Source of the DNA: Epilithonimonas hominis
Lineage (GTDB): Bacteria; Bacteroidota; Bacteroidia; Flavobacteriales; Weeksellaceae
DNA length: 62,805 nt
Assembly (NCBI RefSeq): GCF_003730015.1
Contig: NZ_RJTU01000072.1
Span: forward strand, 1 to 62,805
Direction: 5' to 3'
Below are positions 48,137 to 56,101 of this stretch, in pieces. How positions within the stretch are numbered: the stretch's first letter is position 1; the number at the start of each line of letters is the position of its first letter. The translations under genes and the position numbers were made by a program. The notes under the pieces were generated by a model. The model was given only the letters and a program-made list of their open reading frames with translations, had not been told where the DNA came from and searched no databases.

Positions 48137-48481
48137 ATGAATCCAATTCAGGAATATTTTTATCGGATTGATGAGCCTGCGAGAAGTTCTCTTCTATTTA
48201 TCCGAGAAAAGATTCTGAATTCTGATGAACTGATTACCGAGACTTTCAGCTTTGGGCTTCCTTTTTTGAAATACAAAAAGAAAATGCTCTGCTATTTTTA
48301 TTACAGCAAACAACATCAGAAACATTATCTCAGTTTTTATCACGGCGATAGAGTGGATTATCCCGAACTCTTGTCTGAAGGTAGAAAAAAATTCAAAATT
48401 TTGCTTTTGGATATGGATGAAGATTTACCAATGGAATTGATTTTTAATATTCTTGATGAGGTGAAGACTTATATCAAATAA
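48137..48481 (+). CDS. DUF1801/YdhG-like small protein
   Basis: The 114-residue protein has MNPIQEYFYRIDEPARSSL, TETFSFGLPFLKYKKKMLCYF and the YHGDRV segment of the DUF1801 (YdhG-like) fold. No function is established for the family. It follows the ABC transporter gene by nine bases and is probably cotranscribed with it. Confidence 0.8.
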   Translation: MNPIQEYFYRIDEPARSSLLFIREKILNSDELITETFSFGLPFLKYKKKMLCYFYYSKQHQKHYLSFYHGDRVDYPELLSEGRKKFKILLLDMDEDLPMELIFNILDEVKTYIK

Positions 48482-48502
48482 ATTTTTGATTTTAATTGAA
48501 TT

Positions 48503-48847
48503 TTACCCGACTTCCAATCCGTTCTTCACAGGCAAACTCGGACTCAATAAAGTCACCTCACTCTTATTGTCTCCATAAACTCCAAGAACAAGACACTCGC
48601 TGAAGAAATTGGCGATTTGTTTCTTTGGGAAATTAACCACGGCGAGAATCTGTTGTCCCATCAGATCTTCTTTTTTATATAAAGCTGTTATTTGAGCTGA
48701 TGATTTCCGGATTCCCAAATCTCCAAAATCGATTTCCAATTGATAAGAAGAATTTCTGGCTTTTTCAAAATCATTCACGGAAATAATGGTTCCAACTCTA
48801 ATGTCGATTATCTCAAAATCTTGCCAAGATATTTCTGATTTTGTCAT
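48503..48847 (-). CDS. CsaA-like tRNA-binding domain protein
   Basis: The 114-residue protein is a stand-alone tRNA-binding OB-fold: FEIIDIRVGTIISVNDFEKA, YQLEIDFGDLGIRKSSAQIT, and QILAVVNFPKKQIANFFSE, ending LLSPSLPVKNG. CsaA proteins have this order and size and show chaperone-like or tRNA-binding activity. It is convergent with the DUF1801 gene, with no terminator between. Confidence 0.88.
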   Translation of the reverse strand: MTKSEISWQDFEIIDIRVGTIISVNDFEKARNSSYQLEIDFGDLGIRKSSAQITALYKKEDLMGQQILAVVNFPKKQIANFFSECLVLGVYGDNKSEVTLLSPSLPVKNGLEVG

Positions 48848-48880
48848 TGTTTTTTGTTTTAATGATGGTTATCATGTAAA

Positions 48881-48956
48881 GGCTTCGACAGGCTCAGCCT
48901 GACAGTCCAATTTGAACAAATAATACTAGAGATGTCTCACTGAGCTTGTCGAAGTG
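48881..48956. repeat. REP-like inverted repeat
   Basis: GGCTTCGACAGGCTCAGCCTGA at the left and TCACTGAGCTTGTCGAAGTG at the right form an inverted repeat: the 15-base cores CTTCGACAGGCTCAG and CTGAGCTTGTCGAAG pair with one mismatch around a 28-base spacer plus flanks. The left arm also contains the small palindrome AGGCT-C-AGCCT. The TTCGACA(A/G)GCTCAG motif is known as a widely dispersed palindromic repeat in many bacteria. The right arm runs into the end of the adjacent gene. Confidence 0.75.
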
Positions 48957-49471
48957 TTTGAGTTGTTAATTTTTTTCAGCAAAGTTTCAACTTCTTTTTT
49001 CTGTTCCAAATATTTTAATTGAAGTTCACTTCCTTCGCCCATTCTTCCATAATAAATCAAAGCTTTTTCGCCAAAGAAGTTTTTGTAATAATCGGAAAGT
49101 TCTGGAATCTGTGGAAAATTGGTATGAAATAACATTTCGTAGTAAGCCTGCCATTCGCGTTCGTTCTTGTCCATAATCATCATTTTTGGCGATTTCTGAC
49201 GAACGTGCAGCATCTCGTGAGCCAGAAGATTAAGAACTAGTGTCAAATCAAAATCGAAAAGATTTCTTGGAATCATCACTTCCTGCATATCTCCGATTTC
49301 TCCATTAGCAGTCAATAAAATCGAGTTCTTTTCTAATTCTTCCCGAAAGCCGAATCCTAAAAAGTTTTCATCATCCAATTCGAATTCGTGGATTAGGAAT
49401 CTTGCACCGTCTAGGATTTCGCCTGTTTCTTTGTAAGCGTTGAGGTTGAATTGTAATTGTTCGTAATTCAT
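48926..49471 (-). CDS. hypothetical protein with HExxH motif
   Basis: The 181-residue protein has a predicted helix with LLAHEMLHVRQ (HEMLH, the zinc-metallopeptidase pattern) near residues 84-94 and a downstream NEREWQAYYEMLF that could give the third ligand. No signal peptide is seen. It may be a small cytoplasmic metallopeptidase-like protein; no exact family was recognised. The last residues, about STSSVRHL, are encoded by the right arm of the REP-like repeat, so the original C-terminus was probably different. Confidence 0.7.
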   Translation of the reverse strand: MNYEQLQFNLNAYKETGEILDGARFLIHEFELDDENFLGFGFREELEKNSILLTANGEIGDMQEVMIPRNLFDFDLTLVLNLLAHEMLHVRQKSPKMMIMDKNEREWQAYYEMLFHTNFPQIPELSDYYKNFFGEKALIYYGRMGEGSELQLKYLEQKKEVETLLKKINNSNTSTSSVRHL

Positions 49472-49485
49472 TTGTGTGTTTTTGG

Positions 49486-49773
49486 TTAAGGCTTTTTGTC
49501 GGGATTTTGATATGAGCAGAAGACGGAATAGACAACGATTTCTAAATTAAAAACTTCATAAATAATGATATAAGGAAATTTCTTGATATATGCTTCGCGG
49601 AATGGAAGTCTTTTGGACGGATAATGTAGAGGATTTCTTTTTATTTGATTGAGATATTTATCAATTTGATTTAAGAATTTCTGACCTAATCCTTTTTGTT
49701 TACTTTCATACCATTCTATCGCTTCTGCTAAATCATTTTCTGCGCGAGGCTTAAGAATTAAATTATATTTCAT
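49486..49773 (-). CDS. RelE/ParE-family toxin
   Basis: The 95-residue protein has the ParE/RelE-like pattern ILKPRAENDLAEAIEWYESKQKGLGQKF, RNPLHYPSKR and FPYIIIYEVFNLEIVVYSVF. Family members are either ribosome-dependent mRNA endonucleases or gyrase inhibitors. It overlaps the upstream antitoxin gene by four bases, the usual type II arrangement. Confidence 0.87.
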   Translation of the reverse strand: MKYNLILKPRAENDLAEAIEWYESKQKGLGQKFLNQIDKYLNQIKRNPLHYPSKRLPFREAYIKKFPYIIIYEVFNLEIVVYSVFCSYQNPDKKP

Positions 49774-50000
49774 AATTTTTTGCTTAGCCTTTCTTTAACG
49801 TCTTCCCAAGTATGAGAAGGTGTTTCAGCTATTAAATGCTTTTCTCTGTCTTCATCCAATTCTTTATAAAAAGATTCGGGAATAACAGGTTTGGAAGCTT
49901 GTTCCGACGAAATAATCGCATTAAAAATCTGCAACATTTTATCGTCAGCTTGGTCGATAAAGTCGTGGATTTTTTTTCTGAGTTGAATGCTTGAGTCCAT
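49770..50000 (-). CDS. type II antitoxin (addiction-module protein)
   Basis: The 76-residue, charged protein has an N-terminal helix (SSIQLRKKIHDFIDQADDKML) and a C-terminal ETPSHTWEDVKERLSKKL tail that would wrap the toxin. The HTWEDVK ending is a feature of antitoxins partnered with ParE-like toxins in Bacteroidota. Its own DNA-binding part is minimal. It begins about 100 bases downstream of the hairpin repeat copy B. Confidence 0.82.
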   Translation of the reverse strand: MDSSIQLRKKIHDFIDQADDKMLQIFNAIISSEQASKPVIPESFYKELDEDREKHLIAETPSHTWEDVKERLSKKL

Positions 50001-50101
50001 TTTGTGTTATTTGATGATTTCAAAGTTAATGAAATTCTGAATTTGTTTCGTGCTGATAATTTAAAACTAATTTTTGGGCTCAAATGTTCTGTAGAAGCTG
50101 A

Positions 50102-50178
50102 ATCTGCGCCCCGACTTGAGTGGAGCTCTTTTTCTTTTTTGAATAAAAAAGAAAAAAGCGGGAGCCCTTCAGGATAAA
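50102..50178 (-). repeat. intergenic hairpin repeat, copy B
   Basis: In the minus orientation this reads TTTATCC, CTCCCGCTTTTTTCTTTTTT, then GAGCTCCACTCAAGTCGGGGC, matching copy A at 32987-33084 in order and wording at both ends. The centre is a perfect 12-base inverted repeat (TTTTTCTTTTTT 50129-50140 with AAAAAAGAAAAA 50145-50156, loop GAAT). It lies between the antitoxin gene and sufD. Confidence 0.65.
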
Positions 50179-50252
50179 CTACAGGCGGATTAAGGCGCAC
50201 AAAAATAATGAACAATAAAAAAATCGCACCTGAGAGATGCGATTTGATTGAT

Positions 50253-51560
50253 TTAGAATTCCATATTGACTTCCAGTTTTTCTGCCAGAAGTTTGGAAAC
50301 TTTTACTTTGAGTGGCTCGATATCGATGTTTTGCATCGCATCGTTGGCGAAAGCGTAAAGCAACAATGCTCTTGCTTCTTTCTTGGAAATTCCACGAGCT
50401 CTAAGGTAGAACATTGCGTCCTCGTTCAACTGTCCAACGGTACAACCGTGCGAACATTTTACATCGTCTGCAAAAATCTCCAGCTGAGGTTTCGTGTCGA
50501 TAGTTGCGCCTTCGTCCAGCAAAATGTTGTTGTTCTGCTGATAAGCATTAGTTTTCTGAGCAATCTTGTTTACGAATACTTTTCCGTTGAAAACACCGTG
50601 CGAGTTGTCCTTGAAAATCCCTTTGTAATTCTGGTAAGACTCGCAGTTTGGCGTATTGTGATGCACTGCGGTGTGGTGGTCTACCAATTGGTCTTTTCCG
50701 ATAATTGTGATTCCGTTCATAAACGAATTGATATTTTCTCCGTTGTGGATGAAATCCAGATTGTTACGAACTAATTTTCCTCCGAAAGAGAATGTGTTCA
50801 CAGTCGTTAAGCTGTCTCTTTCCTGCTTCGCAAATGTGTGGTCCACAAGGTAAGAAGTGTCGCTATCGTTCTGTAATTTATGCCAATCGGTTTTTGCATT
50901 TAGATAAGTGAAAATTTCTGTAACCGAATTCGTTAGCACAAAAGATTCGTCCAGATTGTGATGACTTTCAATGATTTCTACTTTCGCTCCTTCTTCTACA
51001 ATTAGTAAATTTCGGGTGTTGTAAAAAGTGTTTTCATTTTGATTTTGAGACAGATAGAAAATGTGAATTGGTTTTTCAATCACTACATTTTTTGGAACTC
51101 TCAGGAAAAATCCGAAGTTGCAGTAAGCTGAATTCAAGTTAGTGAAAGCCAAATCTCTGTTTGCAATCGTGTTGAAATATTGGTCGAAAGCTTCTTTGTG
51201 AGCAGAATCATTCAGTGCATAACCGAAAGATAGAAACTCTGCGTTGCCAATCGAAATCTTAGAAAATTCTTTGTGAAGTTTTCCGTTGATAAAGACAATT
51301 CTGTCAAAGTTTTCTTCGCCCAAATGAAGGGCATCCAATTGCTCTTTAGAGATATTATGCTCTTCTGTCGGAAAAAAGTTGTATTCTTTTTCCGTGATTT
51401 CTTTGAGATTGGTGTATTTATATTCCTCATCTTTTTTGGTAGGGAAACCTTTCAATTCAAAGTTTTGAAGGGCAGTTTTTCTGTCTTCATCCAAAAAAGA
51501 ATGTTGAAGCGTTCCTAAGAAAGAAGAATGCGTGTTGATAGTTTGTTCAAATAAAGCCAT
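50253..51560 (-). CDS. sufD: Fe-S cluster assembly protein SufD
   Basis: The 435-residue SufD works with SufB and SufC as the scaffold for new iron-sulfur clusters. The protein has the SufB/SufD beta-helix core with DVKCSHGCTVGQLNEDAMFYL and RARGISKKEARALLLYAFAND. It is the last suf gene here; sufS, usually next, is not present. Length is normal. Confidence 0.95.
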   Translation of the reverse strand: MALFEQTINTHSSFLGTLQHSFLDEDRKTALQNFELKGFPTKKDEEYKYTNLKEITEKEYNFFPTEEHNISKEQLDALHLGEENFDRIVFINGKLHKEFSKISIGNAEFLSFGYALNDSAHKEAFDQYFNTIANRDLAFTNLNSAYCNFGFFLRVPKNVVIEKPIHIFYLSQNQNENTFYNTRNLLIVEEGAKVEIIESHHNLDESFVLTNSVTEIFTYLNAKTDWHKLQNDSDTSYLVDHTFAKQERDSLTTVNTFSFGGKLVRNNLDFIHNGENINSFMNGITIIGKDQLVDHHTAVHHNTPNCESYQNYKGIFKDNSHGVFNGKVFVNKIAQKTNAYQQNNNILLDEGATIDTKPQLEIFADDVKCSHGCTVGQLNEDAMFYLRARGISKKEARALLLYAFANDAMQNIDIEPLKVKVSKLLAEKLEVNMEF

Positions 51561-51608
51561 TGTAATGGTTTGATTTTGTATCGATTAGAAGATTAAATGA
51601 AAACCGGA

Positions 51609-52352
51609 TTAGTTTAAAAGCCAATCGTAACCTTTTTCTTCCAATTCCAAAGCCAAAGATTTATCTCCTGTTTTTATGATTTTTCCATCTGCCAAAACGT
51701 GAACGAAATCTGGCTGAATGTAGTTCAAAAGTCTTTGGTAATGCGTGATTAATAAAACTGCGTTGCCTTCATTTTTGAATCGATTCACACCATCCGCAAC
51801 GATTCTCAACGCATCAATGTCTAATCCAGAATCGGTTTCGTCAAGAATTGCCAACTTCGGATTCAGCATCATCATTTGGAAAATCTCATTTCTTTTCTTT
51901 TCACCGCCAGAGAAACCTTCGTTCAGAGAACGAGAAAGGAAATCTTTTCTGATTCCTAATTTCTCAGAGTTTTCACGAATCAATGCCAACATTTCTTTCG
52001 CGCCCATTTCTTCCAATCCGTTTGCTTTTCTTGTCTCATTAAGAGCTGCTTTGATGAAATTGGTAACAGTAACACCAGGGATTTCCACAGGATATTGGAA
52101 AGAAAGGAAAATTCCTTTGTGAGCTCTTTCCTCAGGTGCGTCTTCGCCGATTTCTTCTCCTTCAAAAAGAATTTCGCCATCTGTTACTTCATAATCCTCT
52201 TTTCCTGCAATCACAGAAGAAAGTGTAGATTTTCCAGCTCCGTTCGGTCCCATAATAGCGTGAACTTCGCCTGGTTTTATTTCAAGATTGATTCCTTTTA
52301 AAATTTCTGCGCCATCTTCAATTTTGGCGTGTAAGTTTTTGATATTTAACAT
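51609..52352 (-). CDS. sufC: Fe-S cluster assembly ATPase SufC
   Basis: The 247-residue ABC ATPase drives SufBCD. It has Walker [10 protein letters not shown], a Q-loop in [13 protein letters not shown], signature [10 protein letters not shown], Walker [17 protein letters not shown] and the H-loop in ITHYQRLL, all diagnostic of SufC. It is separated from the upstream gene by 168 bases, so it may have its own promoter. Confidence 0.96.
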   Translation of the reverse strand: MLNIKNLHAKIEDGAEILKGINLEIKPGEVHAIMGPNGAGKSTLSSVIAGKEDYEVTDGEILFEGEEIGEDAPEERAHKGIFLSFQYPVEIPGVTVTNFIKAALNETRKANGLEEMGAKEMLALIRENSEKLGIRKDFLSRSLNEGFSGGEKKRNEIFQMMMLNPKLAILDETDSGLDIDALRIVADGVNRFKNEGNAVLLITHYQRLLNYIQPDFVHVLADGKIIKTGDKSLALELEEKGYDWLLN

Positions 52353-52520
52353 TTTAATTATATAAATTATCGCAAATTTTCTTAAATATTATATTTTAAA
52401 ACATTAAGAATTTAAGTTAATTCTAATGTTTTTATTTCTTTTTAAGTAATTCAATAAATTGATTTAGATTAAGTTTTTCTATTTTCCTAAATTTCTTAAT
52501 GTTGAAAAATTATCATTTTT
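52353..52520. other. 168-base gap upstream of sufC with a hairpin
   Basis: The gap is very AT-rich. A hairpin at about 52400-52430 (AACATTAAGAATT with AATTCTAATGTT, one bulge) is followed by T on the plus strand and by TTTTAAAAT on the minus strand. It could partly stop minus-strand transcripts from sufA, sufB and tlpA or process the mRNA before sufC. Confidence 0.4.
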
Positions 52521-53198
52521 TTATAGCAAAATATCAAGAATTTTCTCAATAGTTGCTACATTTTGTTCAACAATTTCACTTTCTCCGATTTTTACAATTC
52601 CGTTTTTGTCCAGAATTAAATTGCTTGGATAACTGGAAATATTCAGCTCGTCAATTTGTTTTTGGGAATTTGGAATGTGCTTGAAATTGTATTTGTATTT
52701 TTTCAAAAACGTTTCAACAGCTTTTTGATTTTCAAAAGTAATACTGATGAAATTCACTTTGTCGCCATATTTTTCTTTCAGATTATTTAAGGTCGGAAGT
52801 TCTTCGATACAAGGCGGACATCTCGTAAACCAAAAATTGATGAGTGTAGGTTTTCCATTGAGATAATCGTTTTTGAAATTTTTAGAATTTTCATCAACGA
52901 ATTTCTCGATTTTAAATTTTGTGCCAATCAATTTTTTCAAATCTTCATAAGGGTCGATTCCATCAGGTGTGAGTGCACTGGTTCCAATTTTCACATAATT
53001 TATAATCGAATCTTTTTTGATTTCCGTTTTTAAAATGATTTCTTCAACTTTTCCGTGCTTGGCAACATTTTCTTTGATGGTTTTATATTTTTCTTCATCA
53101 AAAGGTTTTCCACCAAGTATTCTGTAATAGTTGTTTTGAGCAAAGCCATTGATGCTCAAAAATAATATAAAAAATATACACTTTAATTTGATATTCAT
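52521..53198 (-). CDS. TlpA-like thioredoxin-fold protein
   Basis: The 225-residue exported protein has a signal peptide (MNIKLKCIFFILFLSINGFAQ) and a C-terminal thioredoxin domain with FWFTRCPPCIEELPTL (Cys127-Pro-Pro-Cys130), the TlpA/ResA pattern, and a cis-proline region in SSYPSNLILD. An extra domain of about 90 residues lies before it. It should reduce or isomerise disulfides in the periplasm. The ATG at 53198 is preferred over 53231 because it gives a clean signal peptide. It stands between sufB and sufC. Confidence 0.87.
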   Translation of the reverse strand: MNIKLKCIFFILFLSINGFAQNNYYRILGGKPFDEEKYKTIKENVAKHGKVEEIILKTEIKKDSIINYVKIGTSALTPDGIDPYEDLKKLIGTKFKIEKFVDENSKNFKNDYLNGKPTLINFWFTRCPPCIEELPTLNNLKEKYGDKVNFISITFENQKAVETFLKKYKYNFKHIPNSQKQIDELNISSYPSNLILDKNGIVKIGESEIVEQNVATIEKILDILL

Positions 53199-53223
53199 AT
53201 TGTTATGTTTTTTATGGCAGAAT

Positions 53224-54672
53224 CTAACCAACGCTTCCTTCCAAAGAAATTTCCAACAATTTCTGAGCTTCGATTGCGAATTCCATTGGAAGCTTATTCA
53301 AAACTTCTTTACTGAATCCATTTACTATCAAAGCAATTGCTCTTTCTGTGTCAATTCCTCTTTGGTTACAGTAGAAAATCTGGTCTTCTCCAATTTTCGA
53401 GGTGGTTGCTTCATGTTCCAATTGTGCAGTCGGATCTTTGATTTCAATGTAAGGAAAAGTATGAGCTCCACATTCATTACCCATCAACAAAGAGTCGCAC
53501 TGAGAAAAGTTACGCGCTCCTTTTGCAGTTGGCATTACTTTTACCAATCCACGATAAGAGTTTTGAGATTTTCCAGCTGAGATACCTTTAGAAATAATAG
53601 TTGATTTGGTATTCTTTCCGATGTGAATCATCTTCGTTCCTGTGTCTGCATATTGGTGCATATTAGTAACAGCGATTGAATAAAATTCTCCAACCGAATT
53701 GTCTCCTTTCAAAATACAGCTCGGATATTTCCAAGTTACAGCAGAACCTGTTTCAACCTGAGTCCAAGAGATTTTTGCATTTCTTTCACAAAGTCCTCTT
53801 TTTGTTACAAAATTGAAAACACCTCCTTTTCCTTCTTCATCTCCAGGATACCAGTTCTGAACCGTAGAATATTTGATTTCAGCGTCGTTCATTGCAATTA
53901 ATTCAACCACTGCCGCGTGAAGCTGGTTTTCGTCTCTTGATGGCGCTGTACAACCTTCCAAATATGAAACATAACTTCCTTCATCCGCAATAACCAAAGT
54001 TCTCTCGAATTGTCCAGTTCCAGACTGATTGATACGGAAATAAGTTGATAATTCCATCGGACATTTTACACCTTTTGGGATGTAGCAGAAACTTCCGTCA
54101 GAAAAAACAGCGGAATTCAAAGCTGCGTAAAAATTATCACCTCTTGGAACTACTTTTCCGATGTATTTTTTTACCAAATCCGGATGTTCTTTGATAGCTT
54201 CAGAAATTGAACAAAAGATAATACCTTTCTCTTTCAAAGTTTCCTGAAAAGTCGTTTTTACGGATACTGAATCTACTACAATATCAACCGCAACGTTCGC
54301 TAATCTTTTTTGTTCCTCGATATTGATTCCCAATTTTGCGAAAGTCTTCAACAATTCTGGGTCCACTTCATCAAGGCTAGCCAATTCTGGTTTTGCCTTT
54401 GGAGCTGCATAATATCTGATGGCTTGGAAATCAGGTTTTTGGTATCTGATGTTGGCCCAATTTGGTTCTTCCATTTTTTGCCAGATTCGGAAAGATTCAA
54501 GACGCCAGTCGGTCATCCATTCTGGTTCTTCTTTTTTGGCAGAAATAGCACGAATGATATCTTCATTCAGACCAATCGGAAAATCTTCATACTCGATATC
54601 CGTTTCAAATCCGAATTCGTACTTTTTATTTTCTAAATCGACGCGTAAATCGTCTTCGGTATATTTAGACAT
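53224..54672 (-). CDS. sufB: Fe-S cluster assembly protein SufB
   Basis: The 482-residue scaffold protein has [19 protein letters not shown] at the front, [20 protein letters not shown] and [20 protein letters not shown] in the core and the C-terminal [19 protein letters not shown], all typical of SufB. It forms the SufBC2D complex. It lies five bases downstream of sufA in the same direction. Confidence 0.96.
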   Translation of the reverse strand: MSKYTEDDLRVDLENKKYEFGFETDIEYEDFPIGLNEDIIRAISAKKEEPEWMTDWRLESFRIWQKMEEPNWANIRYQKPDFQAIRYYAAPKAKPELASLDEVDPELLKTFAKLGINIEEQKRLANVAVDIVVDSVSVKTTFQETLKEKGIIFCSISEAIKEHPDLVKKYIGKVVPRGDNFYAALNSAVFSDGSFCYIPKGVKCPMELSTYFRINQSGTGQFERTLVIADEGSYVSYLEGCTAPSRDENQLHAAVVELIAMNDAEIKYSTVQNWYPGDEEGKGGVFNFVTKRGLCERNAKISWTQVETGSAVTWKYPSCILKGDNSVGEFYSIAVTNMHQYADTGTKMIHIGKNTKSTIISKGISAGKSQNSYRGLVKVMPTAKGARNFSQCDSLLMGNECGAHTFPYIEIKDPTAQLEHEATTSKIGEDQIFYCNQRGIDTERAIALIVNGFSKEVLNKLPMEFAIEAQKLLEISLEGSVG

Positions 54673-54677
54673 AATTT

Positions 54678-55007
54678 TTATAAACTAAAAGATTCTCCGC
54701 AGCCACAGGTTCTTGCCGCATTTGGATTATTAAAAACAAAACCTTTCCCATTCAATCCTCCAGAATATTCCAGAGTTGTTCCTGCAAGATAAAGGATTGA
54801 TTTTTTCTCGATGATTACGCGTACACCATTATCTTCAAAAATCTGATCGGTTTCGCCTTTCACATTGTCAAATTTCAGAACGTATTCTAGCCCGGAACAA
54901 CCGCCACTTTTTACGCCCACTCTTATATAGTCAGTCTCAGGGTTGAAGCCTTCTTCAGTCATCAACTGAGCTGCTTTGGATTTTGCCTGATCGCTTACTT
55001 GTATCAT
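54678..55007 (-). CDS. sufA: A-type iron-sulfur carrier (SufA/IscA family)
   Basis: The 109-residue protein has the three conserved cysteines of A-type carriers: Cys37 in GGCSGLEY, and Cys101 and Cys103 in TCGCGESF. It receives and passes on iron-sulfur clusters. It is the first gene of the suf cluster, 29 bases behind a strong promoter. Position supports SufA rather than IscA or ErpA, though the family alone does not separate them. Confidence 0.93.
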   Translation of the reverse strand: MIQVSDQAKSKAAQLMTEEGFNPETDYIRVGVKSGGCSGLEYVLKFDNVKGETDQIFEDNGVRVIIEKKSILYLAGTTLEYSGGLNGKGFVFNNPNAARTCGCGESFSL

Positions 55008-55035
55008 TGTTTTTATTTAGACTGATTTTAGTCTA

Positions 55036-55067
55036 CAAAAGTACGAACTAATTTCCGCATTCTCAAA
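55036..55067 (-). promoter_or_regulatory. promoter of the suf operon
   Basis: On the minus strand TTTG (55064-55067) and TACTTTTG (55036-55043) are 20 bases apart, both perfect consensus elements, ending 29 bases before the sufA start. Confidence 0.78.
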
Positions 55068-55193
55068 TCGACAACATCTATTTTGTTGATTTTAGTATTA
55101 GGAACTTATTCTATTGATGTTGAAATTCAATCAGTTGATGTTAAGGAAATTATAAATTTTACCAAATAGTGTTACTTCCGTTTGATTAAAAAT

Positions 55194-55201
55194 TAACTTT
55201 G
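55194..55201 (+). promoter_or_regulatory. -7 promoter element for the GLPGLI gene
   Basis: TAACTTTG matches TAnnTTTG and lies 52 bases before the ATG at 55254. The -33 element is weak. Confidence 0.45.
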
Positions 55202-55253
55202 TTCGATTTTATCAATCAAAAAAAATAACTGATTTTGCAAATAATAAATTAAC

Positions 55254-56072
55254 ATGAAATTTTTAAAACTATTAGCTTTCATTTCGATGCCGTTTCTAAT
55301 GGCGCAGCAAGGCACAAGATTTATTTACCAGGTTTCTATGACGCTTGATTCTACCAATGCAGAAAAGAAAACCGAACTTGCATATCTGGATTCAGATGGC
55401 AAAAAATCTTTTTTTTACGCAGAGAATGCATTGAAGAGAGATTCTATAATGGATAGAATGCGTACCACAAGAAATTTTGACAGAACGCAAATGCAGAATC
55501 TGAGAAGCAATATTAACTTCACCATCGAAAAGGATTTGTCCAATCAAAGCTTGGTATATAAATCCAGAATCGGAAGAGATCAATATTCTTATAACGAAAA
55601 CCCATCTTTAAGTTGGAAAATCTTACCAGAAACTGTGAAGATAGGGGATTTTAAAACGCAGAAAGCAGAAACGACTTTCGGCGGAAGAACTTGGTACGCC
55701 TGGTTTACTCCAGAAATTCCTTTGCAGGATGGACCGTATAAATTTTCTGGTCTGCCGGGACTGATAGTGAAAGTTCAGGACTCGAAAGGCGATTATTCAT
55801 TTGACCTGATGCAGACTAAAAAAATCGCTGAGATCCAGCAACCACAGGTTAGAGGACAATTCATCAATCTGCCGAAAAATAAATACATGGATATCGAGAA
55901 AAAATTCCAGAAGGATCCGGCAAGTTTCATCTCTGCGCAGCGAAATTCTGGAGGTGCGCCAGGAGGTTCGGGTGGAAATCGTCTGGGAATGGATCCAAAG
56001 CAGATGCAGGAAATGCAGAAAAGAATGGAAGCCGAAATTAAAAGTCGGAATAATCCGATTGAATTAAAATAA
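55254..56072 (+). CDS. GLPGLI-family exported protein
   Basis: The 272-residue protein has a signal peptide (MKFLKLLAFISMPFLMAQQ) and the family hallmark GLPGLIVKVQDSKGDYSF near residue 167, preceded by TFGGRTWYAWFTPEIPLQDG. The C-terminus is Gly/Met/Gln-rich and disordered (about 225-272). The family is common in Flavobacteriia and has no known function. It is a single gene facing away from the suf operon and ends at a shared terminator. Confidence 0.9.
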   Translation: MKFLKLLAFISMPFLMAQQGTRFIYQVSMTLDSTNAEKKTELAYLDSDGKKSFFYAENALKRDSIMDRMRTTRNFDRTQMQNLRSNINFTIEKDLSNQSLVYKSRIGRDQYSYNENPSLSWKILPETVKIGDFKTQKAETTFGGRTWYAWFTPEIPLQDGPYKFSGLPGLIVKVQDSKGDYSFDLMQTKKIAEIQQPQVRGQFINLPKNKYMDIEKKFQKDPASFISAQRNSGGAPGGSGGNRLGMDPKQMQEMQKRMEAEIKSRNNPIELK

Positions 56073-56099
56073 AAAATGTCCCGAGTTTGGGACATTTTT
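56072..56099. terminator. bidirectional terminator between convergent genes
   Basis: AAAAATGTCCC pairs with GGGACATTTTT around GAGTTT, with A and T runs on both sides. It begins on the last base of the GLPGLI stop and ends three bases before the stop of the opposing gene. Confidence 0.9.
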
Positions 56100-56101
56100 A
56101 T

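Noticed and set aside
49832-50215. Open frame of 127 codons over the antitoxin gene and repeat copy B
   Set aside because: It overlaps a well-supported antitoxin in another frame and includes the palindromic repeat; a shadow frame.
52353-52520. Complete terminator between tlpA and sufC
   Set aside because: The hairpin is AT-rich with a bulge and has only a short, interrupted T run on the minus strand, so full termination is not supported.
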